From: Mesorhizobium sp. ORS 3359
Lineage (GTDB): Bacteria > Pseudomonadota > Alphaproteobacteria > Rhizobiales > Rhizobiaceae
DNA: 64,000 nt
Direction: 5' to 3'
NCBI GenBank assembly: GCA_000824845.1
Contig: CCNC01000204.1
Coordinates: 1 to 64,000 of the forward strand
The position numbers and the translations under genes were made by a program. Below, piece by piece: positions 16,042 to 25,302 of the stretch (positions are counted from its first letter, which is position 1; the number at the start of each line of letters is the position of its first letter). A model generated the notes under the pieces. The model was given only the letters and a program-made list of their open reading frames with translations, was not told where the DNA came from and ran no database searches.

Positions 16042-17025
16042 ATGAAGACATTCCGCAATTGCCTGATGACCGCGGTCAGCGCAGGCCTGCTGGGCTTGGG
16101 GCTTGCCGCTCCCGCCGACGCCGGCGCCATCCGCCTCGGCATGACCACCTGGGTCGGCTACGGGCCGCTGTTTCTTGCCCGCGACCTCGGCTACTTCAAG
16201 GAAGCCGGCGTCGACGTCGACCTGAAAGTGATCGAAGAATCGGCACTCTATATGGCGGCGGTCGCCGGCGGCGACCTCGACGGCGCGGCATCCACAGTCG
16301 ACGAGCTGATGAAGTACCGCTCCGACGACCTCTGCTTCAAATATGTCGTGGCGCTCGACGACAGCCATGGCGGCGACGGCGTCGTCACGCAGGCGGACGT
16401 CAAGTCGCTCAAGGATCTGAAGGGCCAGCCCGTCGCCCTGAACGAGGGCTCCGTTTCCGAATTCTGGTTCAACGTGCTCCTGAAGAAGGAAGGCATGACG
16501 GAGGACGATGTCAGCATCACCAACATGACCGCCGATGACGCCGCGACGGCCTTCATCGCCGGCCAGGTTCCCGCCGCCGTGACCTGGGAGCCGCACCTGA
16601 CCGAAGTGCGCAAGGGCGGCAAGGGCAAGGTGCTGATCGACTCCGCGACGACGCCTGGCCTGATCGTCGACGTCATCGCGCTCAAATGCGACCTGATCGA
16701 GAAGCATCCCGACGATGTGAAGGCTTTGATCAAGGGCTATTACAAGGCGGTCGACTACATCAAGACCAATCCGGAAAAGGCCTATGAGATCATGGCCAAG
16801 GGCATTGGCGGCTATCTCGAGAAGCCCGAGGATTTCGCGGCCGGCGCCAAGGGCGTGCGCTACTACGACCGCGCCCGCAACCTGGAATTCTTCGGCACTC
16901 CGGAAAAGAGCGAGGCGTCCGACTTGGTGAACTTCGCCCAGGATATCTGGGGCAAGGCCGGCAAGCTCAAGATGACGATCGATTCGAAGACCATCCTCGA
17001 CACCGATTTCATCAAGGAACAGTGA
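16042..17025 (+). CDS. ABC transporter substrate-binding protein, NMT1/SsuA/TauA type
   Basis: A 327-residue periplasmic binding protein. Signal peptide about residues 1-27 (cleavage after PADA). The mature start IRLGMTTWVGYGPLFLARDL, ALNEGSVSEFW and VTWEPHLTEV are typical of the nitrate/sulfonate/taurine/pyrimidine-precursor family. It is the first gene of a three-gene importer with the permease at 17117 and the ATPase at 17908. No metabolic gene adjoins the importer, so the ligand (aliphatic sulfonate, guanidine-like compound, thiamine precursor or other) is undetermined. Confidence 0.9.
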   Translation: MKTFRNCLMTAVSAGLLGLGLAAPADAGAIRLGMTTWVGYGPLFLARDLGYFKEAGVDVDLKVIEESALYMAAVAGGDLDGAASTVDELMKYRSDDLCFKYVVALDDSHGGDGVVTQADVKSLKDLKGQPVALNEGSVSEFWFNVLLKKEGMTEDDVSITNMTADDAATAFIAGQVPAAVTWEPHLTEVRKGGKGKVLIDSATTPGLIVDVIALKCDLIEKHPDDVKALIKGYYKAVDYIKTNPEKAYEIMAKGIGGYLEKPEDFAAGAKGVRYYDRARNLEFFGTPEKSEASDLVNFAQDIWGKAGKLKMTIDSKTILDTDFIKEQ

Positions 17026-17040
17026 GCCTTCGAAATCCAT

Positions 17041-17072
17041 CGGGGTCGGCTTGACAGGCCGACCCCGCTTTT
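17041..17072 (+). other. Hairpin between binding-protein and permease genes
   Basis: CGGGGTCGGC (17041-17050) pairs with GCCGACCCCG (17058-17067) around a 7-base loop, followed by CTTTTC. It lies 15 bases after the binding-protein stop and is probably a partial terminator or 3'-end stabiliser that lowers permease and ATPase expression. Confidence 0.6.
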
Positions 17073-17116
17073 CTCGAAAGCTTCAGTTTCGCGCTTAAAT
17101 CTACGGAGGCCATCTC

Positions 17117-17920
17117 ATGGCACAGAGGCGGACGGCGTGGACGCGCCTGACGACCCCATTCGCCAACATTCCCGCCAGCACCGCAACCACGCTCGCATTG
17201 GCAATGTGGATAGCCGTGATCGGCGGCTGGGCTCTTCTGTCCTACGGCCGCGTCGTGCCGAACATGTTCCTGCCGACGCCTGGAACCGTGCTGCAGACGG
17301 CCTATCGCATGTCGCTCGATGGCAGTCTTTTCTATCACACTTTCACCAGCGCCAAGGTGGTGATCCTTGGCTTCATCGTTTCCTCGGTGATCGCGGTGCC
17401 GCTGGGGTTGTGGATGGGCACCTACCGGGCGGTGCAGGCGCCGCTCGAGCCGCTGGTCAACTTCATCCGATACTTGCCGGTGACCTCATTCGTGCCGCTG
17501 TTCATCCTGTGGATCGGCATCGGCATCGAGCAGCGCATAGCGGTGATCTTCTTTGGCACCTTCTTCCAGCAGCTGGTGATGATTTCCGACTGCGCGCGCA
17601 GCGTCTCCCGGGATTTGGTCAACGCCTCCTACACTTTGGGCACCAAGCGTAGCGAAGCGGTGTGGCATGTCATCTTTCCGGCGGCGCTCCCGGCGATCCT
17701 CGACACGCTTCGCGTCACCATGGGCTGGGCCTGGACCTATCTGGTCGTGGCCGAGCTCGTCGCGGCATCGAGCGGCCTCGGCTATATCAGTCTCAAGGCG
17801 ATGCGCGGCTTCCAGGTCGATGTGATCTTCATGGCGATCGCCGCGATCGGGCTTCTTGGCCTCATCACCGACACGGCATTCCGCATTCTCCGCGCGAGGG
17901 TCGCGCCATGGGCAGCCTGA
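17117..17920 (+). CDS. ABC transporter permease, SsuC/TauC type
   Basis: A 267-residue inner-membrane permease with about six membrane spans. Landmarks of the nitrate/sulfonate/taurine group are NMFLPTPGTVLQTAYRM, LEPLVNFIRYLPVTSFVPLFILW and the TLGTKRSEAVWHVIFPAALP coupling segment. The ATPase gene starts inside its last codons (13-base overlap), showing coupling. Confidence 0.92.
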   Translation: MAQRRTAWTRLTTPFANIPASTATTLALAMWIAVIGGWALLSYGRVVPNMFLPTPGTVLQTAYRMSLDGSLFYHTFTSAKVVILGFIVSSVIAVPLGLWMGTYRAVQAPLEPLVNFIRYLPVTSFVPLFILWIGIGIEQRIAVIFFGTFFQQLVMISDCARSVSRDLVNASYTLGTKRSEAVWHVIFPAALPAILDTLRVTMGWAWTYLVVAELVAASSGLGYISLKAMRGFQVDVIFMAIAAIGLLGLITDTAFRILRARVAPWAA

Positions 17921-18801
17921 CTATGAACGCCTCCCCGCAAACCGCAGCCGGATCAAGGGTAGTGATGACCGAAACCATCAAGGCGAACAACCCGGCTGGC
18001 ACGACCCATGCAGCCGGCGATCAGCGTTCGGCCGGCACCACCATGGCCATCGAGGATGTGACATTGCGCTATGGCGACGCCAATGGCGTGCTGGCGCTGG
18101 ACGATGTGTCGCTGAAGGTCGCCAAGAACGAATTCTGCGTCATCGTCGGCCCCTCGGGATGCGGCAAATCCAGCCTGCTCTATCTGGCGGCCGGGCTCAA
18201 CGACGCGACGTCCGGCAGCATCAGAGTGGGCGGCAGGGAGGTGATCGAGCCCGGTCCCGACAGGGGCATGGTGTTCCAGAGCTACACCTTGTTTCCCTGG
18301 CTCACGGTACGCGCCAACATCGAGTATGGACCGAAACGCAAGGGCTTGCCGGCGGAACAGCGCAGGCAGGTCGTCGACCAGTATCTCAACGAGGTTGGCC
18401 TCGCGCCCTTTGCCGACCATTATCCGGCGCAACTCTCAGGCGGCATGAAGCAACGCGTGGCGATCGCGCGCGCTCTCGCCAACGACCCGGCCGTGCTCTT
18501 GATGGACGAACCGTTTGGCGCGCTCGACAGCCAGACGCGCGGCACCATGCAGAAGCTGCTCCTGCGCGTGTGGGAGCGGCAACAGAAGACGGTGCTCTTC
18601 GTCACCCACGACATCGACGAGGCGCTGGTGCTCGGCGATCGCGTGCTGGTGATGACGGCCCGGCCCGGCAAGATCAAGGCCGAGATCAAGGTCGACATCC
18701 CCCGGCCGCGCTCGATGGACGTGATCCTCGAACCCGACTTCATCGCGCTCAAGCGCCGCATCCTTGGCCTCCTGCACGACGAGATCGACGAGGATCACTG
18801 A
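17908..18801 (+). CDS. ABC transporter ATPase, SsuB/TauB/NrtD type
   Basis: A 297-residue importer ATPase. It has a 45-residue N-terminal extension of low similarity, then Walker A GPSGCGKSS, signature LSGGMKQRVAIARA, Walker B LLMDEPFGALDSQT and H-loop THDIDEAL. ATG 17908 overlaps the permease stop; ATG 17923 is the alternative. It powers the importer formed with the two upstream products. Confidence 0.92.
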   Translation: MGSLTMNASPQTAAGSRVVMTETIKANNPAGTTHAAGDQRSAGTTMAIEDVTLRYGDANGVLALDDVSLKVAKNEFCVIVGPSGCGKSSLLYLAAGLNDATSGSIRVGGREVIEPGPDRGMVFQSYTLFPWLTVRANIEYGPKRKGLPAEQRRQVVDQYLNEVGLAPFADHYPAQLSGGMKQRVAIARALANDPAVLLMDEPFGALDSQTRGTMQKLLLRVWERQQKTVLFVTHDIDEALVLGDRVLVMTARPGKIKAEIKVDIPRPRSMDVILEPDFIALKRRILGLLHDEIDEDH

Positions 18802-18877
18802 GGGCAAATAGTCGGGAGCATCGAACGCCAGACCCGAGGCGGCGGACGTCCATGCCGCCCCGGGCCCGATCAGCCTG

Positions 18878-19654
18878 TCAGCTCAGCTGTCCGGCGGCTT
18901 GCGAGATAAGCCTGGCGATCTCGTGCGGGTGAGAGATCAGCGACAAATGGCTTGCCTTCACCTCAATGGTTCTTGCGTTCATCCGCTTTGCCATGAAGCG
19001 CTCGAGATCAGGGTTGATCGTGCGATCCTCCGTCGATACGGCATACCAGCTTGGCTTCGAGCGCCATGCCGCCTGCGTCGTCTTTCCGGTGAAAAGCTTG
19101 TCCGAGATCGGCCCCTGGACGGCATAGAGGATACGCGCCTTCGTGTGCGGAATACCACCGGCGAAATCCCGCAGGAAAGCCTCCTCACTGAGCTTGCCGT
19201 AGCCTTCGGACCAGACGAGGCCGGCGGAAGCCGGTGGCGCTGCAAAGGTCTTGGCGAGCGTCGTGTAATCTTCGCCGGCGTCCGGCGCGCGCGCCGCGAC
19301 ATAGACGAGCGAGGAGACCTTCGGGTCCATCCCCGCTTCGGTGACGATCATGCCGGCAAAAGAATGTCCAACAAGCACCGTCGGTCCATCCTGGAGAGCG
19401 ATCGCGCGGCGCGTTGCCTCGACGCCAGCCTCCAGCGTGGTCAGCGGGTGCTGGACGACGGTTGGCCTGAAGCCGGCCTGCTGCAGGATGCCGACCACGT
19501 CCGACCAGCACGAACCATCCGCATAGGCGCCATGGACCATGACCACATTGCGCAGCTTGGGGTTCGTCTGCGCTCGCGCCTTGGGTGAGCTGGCAAGGAG
19601 GCTCGTGGCCATTCCGGCGGCAAGCGTGGTGGAGAAAGTGCGCCGATTCATCAT
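18878..19654 (-). CDS. Secreted alpha/beta hydrolase, salicylate-esterase-like
   Basis: A 258-residue hydrolase with a Tat-like or Sec signal (MMNRRTFSTTLAAGM, cleavage near KARA). The fold is shown by VVMVHGAYADGSCW (oxyanion region), the nucleophile elbow VGHSFAGM (Ser about 94) and the late catalytic His in VKASHLSLISHP. This set resembles the plant MES/salicylate-esterase-like family common in rhizobia, which hydrolyses small esters. Substrate unknown. It converges on the ABC ATPase gene. Confidence 0.85.
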   Translation of the reverse strand: MMNRRTFSTTLAAGMATSLLASSPKARAQTNPKLRNVVMVHGAYADGSCWSDVVGILQQAGFRPTVVQHPLTTLEAGVEATRRAIALQDGPTVLVGHSFAGMIVTEAGMDPKVSSLVYVAARAPDAGEDYTTLAKTFAAPPASAGLVWSEGYGKLSEEAFLRDFAGGIPHTKARILYAVQGPISDKLFTGKTTQAAWRSKPSWYAVSTEDRTINPDLERFMAKRMNARTIEVKASHLSLISHPHEIARLISQAAGQLS

Positions 19655-19949
19655 AATCGTGGGTTCCTTGAGAAGATTTGCGGGGGCGGCCGATGCTTGG
19701 CCGAGCCGCGCTGGAAGTGCTTCGCGCGGCGTCTACGCCCCGTCTTCGCAACCTGCGGAGCCTTCGTTACGGCCGTCACGGCTTCGTGACCGCCTCGGTC
19801 AAGGGTCTCGCCGGAAAATTGGCGCATCACCGCCTTCGCGGCCGCTACGGGTTGCAAGGGCGCTCTCCGGTTCAGGGCAACAATCGGGCAGCTCAGCCAA
19901 ATGCCGAACGGCCCAATTCCGAAGGCGAGGCGATCTTTACCGTTCGCCG

Positions 19950-21557
19950 TTATGCGCCCCTACCGAGGATCATTTCCGAAGCCTTCTGCCCGATCATCAT
20001 GCTTGGCGCGTTGGTGTTGCCGCCGATCAGCTTCGGCATGACCGAGGCATCCGCGACCCGAAGCCCGTCCACGCCGCGAACCTTCAGCGTGGAGGGATCG
20101 ACGACGGCCATATCGTCCGTTCCCATCTTGCAGGTTCCGACCGGGTGATAAACGGTCAGCGCCTCGGCGCGCAGATAGGCGAGGATCTCGTCGTCGCTGT
20201 TGATATCCTTGCCCGGAAGCATCTCCTTGCCGCGCACCGCGTCGAATTCGGGCGAGGCAAAAATCCGGCGAGCGATCTTGATGCCTTCGACCAGCACCAT
20301 GGCGTCGTCCTCATGTGTGAAGAAACGGTGGTCGATCAGAACATCCCGCCGAGCACTGTCTCGCGACAGCCTGATCTCGCCCACGCTTTTCGGCCTGAGA
20401 ACGCAGGTGTGGATGGCGTAGCCGTGACCATATTCGATGAGCCTGCCGCGATGGCTGCGATATCCGGGCACGAAATGGAACTGGATATCGGGAAGGCCGT
20501 TCGCATACCTGGTCTTCGCAAAGCCGCCGGCTTCGACGTAGTTGGTGGTGAGCATGCCCTTGCGGCGCGCGAAATACTGGAAAGGCGCCGCTGCCATACG
20601 AGGCAGGTTGGCTATCGACAGGCCAAGCGTCCTGGTGCTCCTGGAGCGCACGGTGATCATGCCGTCGACATGGTCCTGCAGGTTCTTGCCGACGCCCGGC
20701 AAGTCGAGGACCGGCGTGATACCGATCTGCTGCAGCTCAGCCGCCGGTCCGATGCCGGAGGCCAGGAGGATCCTGGGCGAATTGATGGCGCCGGCCGAAA
20801 GCACGATTTCGCGGTCGGCCGAGAACGTCTTCTGCTGGCCCTGATGCCGCACGCGCAGCCCAGTGGCGCGACCCTCGGCGATGATCAGATCGATCACCTC
20901 GCATTGGCTGAGCAATGTCAGGTTCCTGCGGTCAAGCACCGGGCGCATGAAGGCGCTGAAGCTGCTGAAGCGCTGGCCGCGATCCTGGGTGACATTGTAG
21001 ATGCCGAGGCCGAACTGGCTTTCGGCATTGAAGTCGGTGTTGGCGGGCAGGTCGGCGTTCTTGCCGGCCTTGACGAACATGCTGGAAAGGACGTTCGGAT
21101 CGCGCGGATTGTCGACCACCAGTTCGCCGCTGGTGCCGTGATAGCGCGGGTCCTGGCCGAGCAGGTTGCGCTCAAGCTTCCTGAACACGGGCAGCACGTC
21201 CTGATAGGCCCAGCCGGCGCAGCCGAGTCCGGCCCATTCGTCATAGTCCTCGGCGGCGCCGCGGATATAGACCATCGAGTTGATCGAGCTCGATCCGCCC
21301 AGCGCCTTGCCGCGGTTGACCGGAATGCTGCGGTTGTTGAGGCGCGGCTGCGGCACGCCGACGAAACAATAGTCGTAATTGGGATTGCCATAGAGCGAAA
21401 GGATGCCTGCCGGCACTTTGACCCGCAGGCTGTTGTCGCTGCCGCCGGCCTCGATCAGGCATACTTTGACTGACGGATTGGCGCTCAGCCGATTGGCGAC
21501 CACGCAACCGGCCGAACCGGCGCCGACGACGATGTAGTCAAAGCTCTCAGTCCGCAT
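19950..21557 (-). CDS. GMC-family FAD oxidoreductase
   Basis: A 535-residue glucose-methanol-choline oxidoreductase. The N-terminal FAD motif is VVGAGSAGCVVANRL, with the GMC signature GKALGGSSSINSMVYIRG and the active-site His in YHPVGTCKMG, followed by LRVADASVMPKLIGGNT. Members oxidise primary alcohols such as choline, polyethylene glycol or aryl alcohols; residues visible here do not single out choline dehydrogenase. It is divergent from the FAD monooxygenase gene and may act in the same catabolic group. The 295 bases downstream of it (19655-19949) hold no gene I can support. Confidence 0.9.
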   Translation of the reverse strand: MRTESFDYIVVGAGSAGCVVANRLSANPSVKVCLIEAGGSDNSLRVKVPAGILSLYGNPNYDYCFVGVPQPRLNNRSIPVNRGKALGGSSSINSMVYIRGAAEDYDEWAGLGCAGWAYQDVLPVFRKLERNLLGQDPRYHGTSGELVVDNPRDPNVLSSMFVKAGKNADLPANTDFNAESQFGLGIYNVTQDRGQRFSSFSAFMRPVLDRRNLTLLSQCEVIDLIIAEGRATGLRVRHQGQQKTFSADREIVLSAGAINSPRILLASGIGPAAELQQIGITPVLDLPGVGKNLQDHVDGMITVRSRSTRTLGLSIANLPRMAAAPFQYFARRKGMLTTNYVEAGGFAKTRYANGLPDIQFHFVPGYRSHRGRLIEYGHGYAIHTCVLRPKSVGEIRLSRDSARRDVLIDHRFFTHEDDAMVLVEGIKIARRIFASPEFDAVRGKEMLPGKDINSDDEILAYLRAEALTVYHPVGTCKMGTDDMAVVDPSTLKVRGVDGLRVADASVMPKLIGGNTNAPSMMIGQKASEMILGRGA

Positions 21558-21785
21558 CCCAGCCCCTCGAGAATTCCGGAACTCTAGGTGCGTCTCTCGG
21601 CGCGAGAAATTCGGAAATGGTTACGCGTGACTTCGGAGATTCGTTATGGGCCCGCGCTGGTACGTGCTGCTACTTGTGAGCGCCAGAAGCGGTCGTATGG
21701 CGCAGCCTGTCTGCATCCACCATGGCCCAAGGTCGGTTTCATCCCGAGCGGCGGAAGCTGTCGGATGATCAAAAAAGGACTGAGC

Positions 21786-23060
21786 ATGTCGGTTGAGACG
21801 ATAGACACGCTTGTCGTTGGCGGCGGTCAGGCCGGGGTGGCGATGAGCGAACACCTGAGCAAATGCGAGGTGCCCCATCTCGTCCTCGAGCGCGGCCGGA
21901 TTGCCGAGCGCTGGCGCTCGCAGCGCTGGGATTCATTGGTCGCCAACGGCCCGGCCTGGCACGACCGTTTCCCGGGCATGGAGTTTCCCGTGACGGGTCC
22001 CGACGGCTTCCCGCCCAAGGAGGAGGTCGCCGACTATTTCGTCGCCTACGCAAAGCAGATCAACGCGCCGATCCGCTGCGGCGTCGAGGTCAATCTCGTG
22101 CAGAGGAATATCGGCCGTCCGGGATTCCGCGTCGAGACGTCGGATGGCGTGATCGAAGCCAACAGCGTCGTCGCTGCGACCGGACCATTCCAGGTTCCCG
22201 TCATCCCCTCTCTCGTTCCTGCCGATGCCGGCATCTTGCAAATCCACTCCAGCGCCTACCGCAATCCGGCGCAATTGCCGAAGGGCGCCGTGCTGGTGGT
22301 CGGGGCGGGATCTTCGGGCGTGCAAATTGCCGATGAGCTGCAGCGCGCCGGGAGGCGCGTTTATCTCTCGGTCGGCCCGCACGATCGTCCGCCGCGTTCC
22401 TATCGCGGGCGCGACTTCTGCTGGTGGTTGGGCGTGCTCGGCAAATGGGACCTCGAAACGCCGGGACCTGGCACGGAACATGTCACGATCGCTGTAAGCG
22501 GCGCGCGCGGCGGCGAGACGATCGACTTCCGTCGTCTGGCCGCGCAGGGGCTCACGCTCGTCGGCATGACGAAGGCATACCAGGACGGCGTGATGAGTTT
22601 CGCGCTGGATCTTGCAAAGAACATTGCCCGCGGCGACGCAAATTTGATGTCGCTGCTGGACGAGGCCGATGCCTATGTCGCGCGCAACGGCCTCGACCTT
22701 CCGGAAGAGTCTGCTCTCCGCAAATTAGGGCCGGACCCAGACTGCGTGACCAATCCGATCCTCGAGCTCGATCTGGCCAAGGCCAGCGTGGCGACGATCA
22801 TCTGGGCGACGGGCTTCGCCGTCGACTACAGCTGGCTGAAAGTCGATGCCTTCGACGAGAAAGGCCGGCCAAGGCACCATCGCGGCGTCTCGACCGAGCC
22901 GGGGATCTATTTCCTGGGGTTGCCCTGGCAATCGCGCAGGGGGTCGAGCTTCATATGGGGCGTCTGGCATGATGCCAAGCATGTCGCCGACCGTATCTCG
23001 ACGCAGCGCAAATATCTCGCCTACCATGCCGCCGCGAAGCGCGAGCCCGTGGACGCCTGA
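21786..23060 (+). CDS. FAD-dependent monooxygenase, CzcO/FMO-like
   Basis: A 424-residue flavoprotein with an FAD motif (LVVGGGQAGVAMSEHL), a second dinucleotide motif for NAD(P)H (LVVGAGSSGVQIADEL) and the ATGF motif IIWATGFAVDY, as in N-hydroxylating or Baeyer-Villiger flavin monooxygenases. ATG 21786 is taken as start; ATG 21765 is possible. RidA and DUF1028 genes follow closely on the same strand (34 and 5 bases), suggesting oxidation of a nitrogen compound followed by removal of an imine or enamine product. Confidence 0.87.
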   Translation: MSVETIDTLVVGGGQAGVAMSEHLSKCEVPHLVLERGRIAERWRSQRWDSLVANGPAWHDRFPGMEFPVTGPDGFPPKEEVADYFVAYAKQINAPIRCGVEVNLVQRNIGRPGFRVETSDGVIEANSVVAATGPFQVPVIPSLVPADAGILQIHSSAYRNPAQLPKGAVLVVGAGSSGVQIADELQRAGRRVYLSVGPHDRPPRSYRGRDFCWWLGVLGKWDLETPGPGTEHVTIAVSGARGGETIDFRRLAAQGLTLVGMTKAYQDGVMSFALDLAKNIARGDANLMSLLDEADAYVARNGLDLPEESALRKLGPDPDCVTNPILELDLAKASVATIIWATGFAVDYSWLKVDAFDEKGRPRHHRGVSTEPGIYFLGLPWQSRRGSSFIWGVWHDAKHVADRISTQRKYLAYHAAAKREPVDA

Positions 23061-23094
23061 CAAAGCTGCGAGCCCGACCCAATTGGAGACCAAG

Positions 23095-23511
23095 ATGGCG
23101 CACACGCGAATTCGCAAATTCAACACCAAGGAAACCTATCCCGAGCAGAAGCTCGACAACGATCTCTGCCAGGCGGTCGTCACGCGCGGCGGCCGCACTG
23201 TGTATCTGCGCGGCCAGTGCCCGCAGGATCTCGACACGGCCAAGAACATCGACAGCCACGATCCGGCCGAGCAGACACACAAGGTCATGCAGAATATCAG
23301 GCAACTCATCGAGGAATGCGGCGGCACGATGGAGCATCTGGTGAAGGTGGTGGTCTACATCACCGACGTCCGCCATCGCGAGGCCGTCTACCGGACGATG
23401 GGCGAGTACATCAAGGGTGTGCATCCGGTCTCGACCGGGCTGGTCGTGTCGGCGCTGGCGCGGCCGGAATGGCTGGTCGAGATCGACGGCACTGCCGTCA
23501 TACCGGACTGA
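23095..23511 (+). CDS. RidA/YjgF-family enamine/imine deaminase
   Basis: A 138-residue RidA-family protein (YjgF/YER057c/UK114). Landmarks are GRTVYLRGQCPQDL, QNIRQLIEECGG, LVKVVVYITDV and the C-terminal HPVSTGLVVSALARPEWLVE with the conserved Arg and Glu of the deaminase site. The family hydrolyses reactive enamines/imines to ketones and ammonium. Start by a GGAG ribosome site. It lies between the monooxygenase and DUF1028 genes. Confidence 0.92.
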   Translation: MAHTRIRKFNTKETYPEQKLDNDLCQAVVTRGGRTVYLRGQCPQDLDTAKNIDSHDPAEQTHKVMQNIRQLIEECGGTMEHLVKVVVYITDVRHREAVYRTMGEYIKGVHPVSTGLVVSALARPEWLVEIDGTAVIPD

Positions 23512-23516
23512 GCGCC

Positions 23517-24191
23517 ATGACCTTCTCCATCGTCGCGCGCTGCAGGCGCACAGGCATGTTCGGGGTGGCGGTGTCCTCGTCGTCCCCCGCGGTTGCGGCG
23601 CGCTGCGCCTATGCGCAGGCCGGCGTCGGCGCGGTCGCCAGCCAGAACGTCACCGACCCGACGCTCGGGGTCCGGGCGCTGGAGTTGATGGCGCGCGGCG
23701 CCTCCGCTGCCGAGGCGGTTGCGATCATCAAGCGCACGGCCGCCTTCAGCGAATACCGGCAGGTGCTGGCGGTCGACGCGGCCGGCGGCAGCGCGATCCA
23801 CTCGGGACCGAAAGCGCTCGGCATCTGGGCCGAGGCGCGCGGCGAGGACGTCGCTTGCGGCGGCAATTTGCTCGCGAATGGCGGCATCCCGCAAGCCATG
23901 GTCGATGCCTTCCTCGCTTCCGAGGGCCATCTCGGCGACCGGCTGATCGCCACGATGCGCGCCGCGCTCAAGGCGGGCGGCGAGGCAGGGCCTGTCCGCT
24001 CCGCCGGCATGAAGCTGGTGAGCGATGTGTCCTGGCCCGTCGCCGACCTGCGCTGCGACTGGACGGAGGATTGCCCGATCGAACAGCTGGCTGCGCTGTG
24101 GGAGATCTACAAACCGCAGCTCGATGCCTATGTCACCCGCGCCCTCAATCCGTCCGACGCGCCGAGCTACGGCGTGCCCGGTGACGAATAG
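23517..24191 (+). CDS. DUF1028-family protein
   Basis: A 224-residue protein of the DUF1028 family, related to Ntn-hydrolase-like peptidases or amidohydrolases. The start FSIVARCRRTGMFGVAVSSSS, AGVGAVASQNVTDPTLG and the late SYGVPGDE segment are family hallmarks. The internal start TGMFGVAVSS may be the catalytic region. Function unproven. It begins 5 bases after the ridA stop, so these two genes and the monooxygenase form one operon. Confidence 0.88.
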   Translation: MTFSIVARCRRTGMFGVAVSSSSPAVAARCAYAQAGVGAVASQNVTDPTLGVRALELMARGASAAEAVAIIKRTAAFSEYRQVLAVDAAGGSAIHSGPKALGIWAEARGEDVACGGNLLANGGIPQAMVDAFLASEGHLGDRLIATMRAALKAGGEAGPVRSAGMKLVSDVSWPVADLRCDWTEDCPIEQLAALWEIYKPQLDAYVTRALNPSDAPSYGVPGDE

Positions 24192-24369
24192 TCCGACCAG
24201 TTCCGGAGTCGGCATGCGAAACCCGGCGACCCGCTCGACCCGGCATCCAGAATAGGTGCGATGGTCGATGCGCGGCGTGCCGCGAACGTCGTGCGTTCTG
24301 AAGACCGCCTGAATCAAGTACCGAGCGGCCGCGACTTGATCGCCGGGTGCAAACCGGCAACATAGGACC

Positions 24370-25299
24370 ATGCCGCTCCGTTTCACGCTCAGACAGCTCG
24401 AATATTTCGTCGCCGTTGGCGAAGCCGGCTCGATCGCCAAGGCGGCCGAGCAGGTGAATGTCTCGCCGCCGTCGATCTCGGCCTCGATCGCCCAGCTCGA
24501 AGCGGAGTTTGGCGTCCAGCTCTTCGTGCGCAAGCATTCGCATGCGCTGGCGCTGACGGCGGGCGGGCGCCTGTTCCTCAAGGAGGCCGCGCGGCTGCTC
24601 AACGACGCGGACGCGCTGCATGACATTGCCGGGGATATCGCCGAAAAGGTGCGCGGACCGCTGGCGGTCGGCTGCCTGCTGACCTTCGCGCAGATCGTGC
24701 TGCCGGCGCTGCGCAAAAAGTTCGAGGACGCCTATCCGGATGTGCGCGTCCGGCAGTTCGAGCGCAACCAGGGGCAATTGTTCGAGATGCTGCAGCGTGG
24801 CGAAATAGATGCCGCGCTGACTTACGATCTCGAACTGTCGCAGGACATGACGTTCGAGCCGCTGATGCAGTTGCCGGCCTATGTGATGCTGCCGGCCGCG
24901 CATCGCCTGGCGGGGAGGGCGGGTATCACGCCCGAGGAACTGGTCGACGAGCCGATGGTGCTGCTCGATCTGCCCTACAGCCGGGAATACTTCCTTTCGG
25001 CGTTCCAGGGCCTGCGGCCCAGGATCGCCGAGCGCACCGGCGATATCGCCGTGATGCGTTCGATGGTCGCCAACGGCTTCGGCTACGGCATCGCCAATAT
25101 GCGGCCGCTCAACGCCATGTCGCCGGACGGCAAGTTGCTGGTCTTCGTGCCCCTGCTGGGCGACATCAGGCCGCTGACCATGGGCATCGCGCTGCCCAAC
25201 GCCGAGCATCGCACGCTGACGGTGCAGGCTTTCATCGACCATTGCCGCCGCTTCGTCGTCGAGCAAGGCGTCTTCGGCACGGAGCGCATCGTCAAGTGA
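24370..25299 (+). CDS. LysR-family transcriptional regulator
   Basis: A 309-residue LysR protein with the helix-turn-helix at RQLEYFVAVGEAGSIAKAAEQ / SPPSISASIAQLE and a substrate-binding domain. It follows the monooxygenase-ridA-DUF1028 operon on the same strand and ends 3 bases before the convergent deacylase gene. Likely regulator of this amine-catabolism group. Confidence 0.92.
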   Translation: MPLRFTLRQLEYFVAVGEAGSIAKAAEQVNVSPPSISASIAQLEAEFGVQLFVRKHSHALALTAGGRLFLKEAARLLNDADALHDIAGDIAEKVRGPLAVGCLLTFAQIVLPALRKKFEDAYPDVRVRQFERNQGQLFEMLQRGEIDAALTYDLELSQDMTFEPLMQLPAYVMLPAAHRLAGRAGITPEELVDEPMVLLDLPYSREYFLSAFQGLRPRIAERTGDIAVMRSMVANGFGYGIANMRPLNAMSPDGKLLVFVPLLGDIRPLTMGIALPNAEHRTLTVQAFIDHCRRFVVEQGVFGTERIVK

Positions 25300-25302
25300 G
25301 GT

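Noticed and set aside
19655..19949. Gene between the secreted hydrolase and the GMC oxidoreductase
   Set aside because: Short frames exist on both strands, but none has a ribosome site or recognisable protein sequence.
19539..21473. 644-codon open frame opposite the GMC oxidoreductase gene
   Set aside because: Mirror-frame artefact of high-GC codon use; the GMC protein on the other strand has all family motifs.
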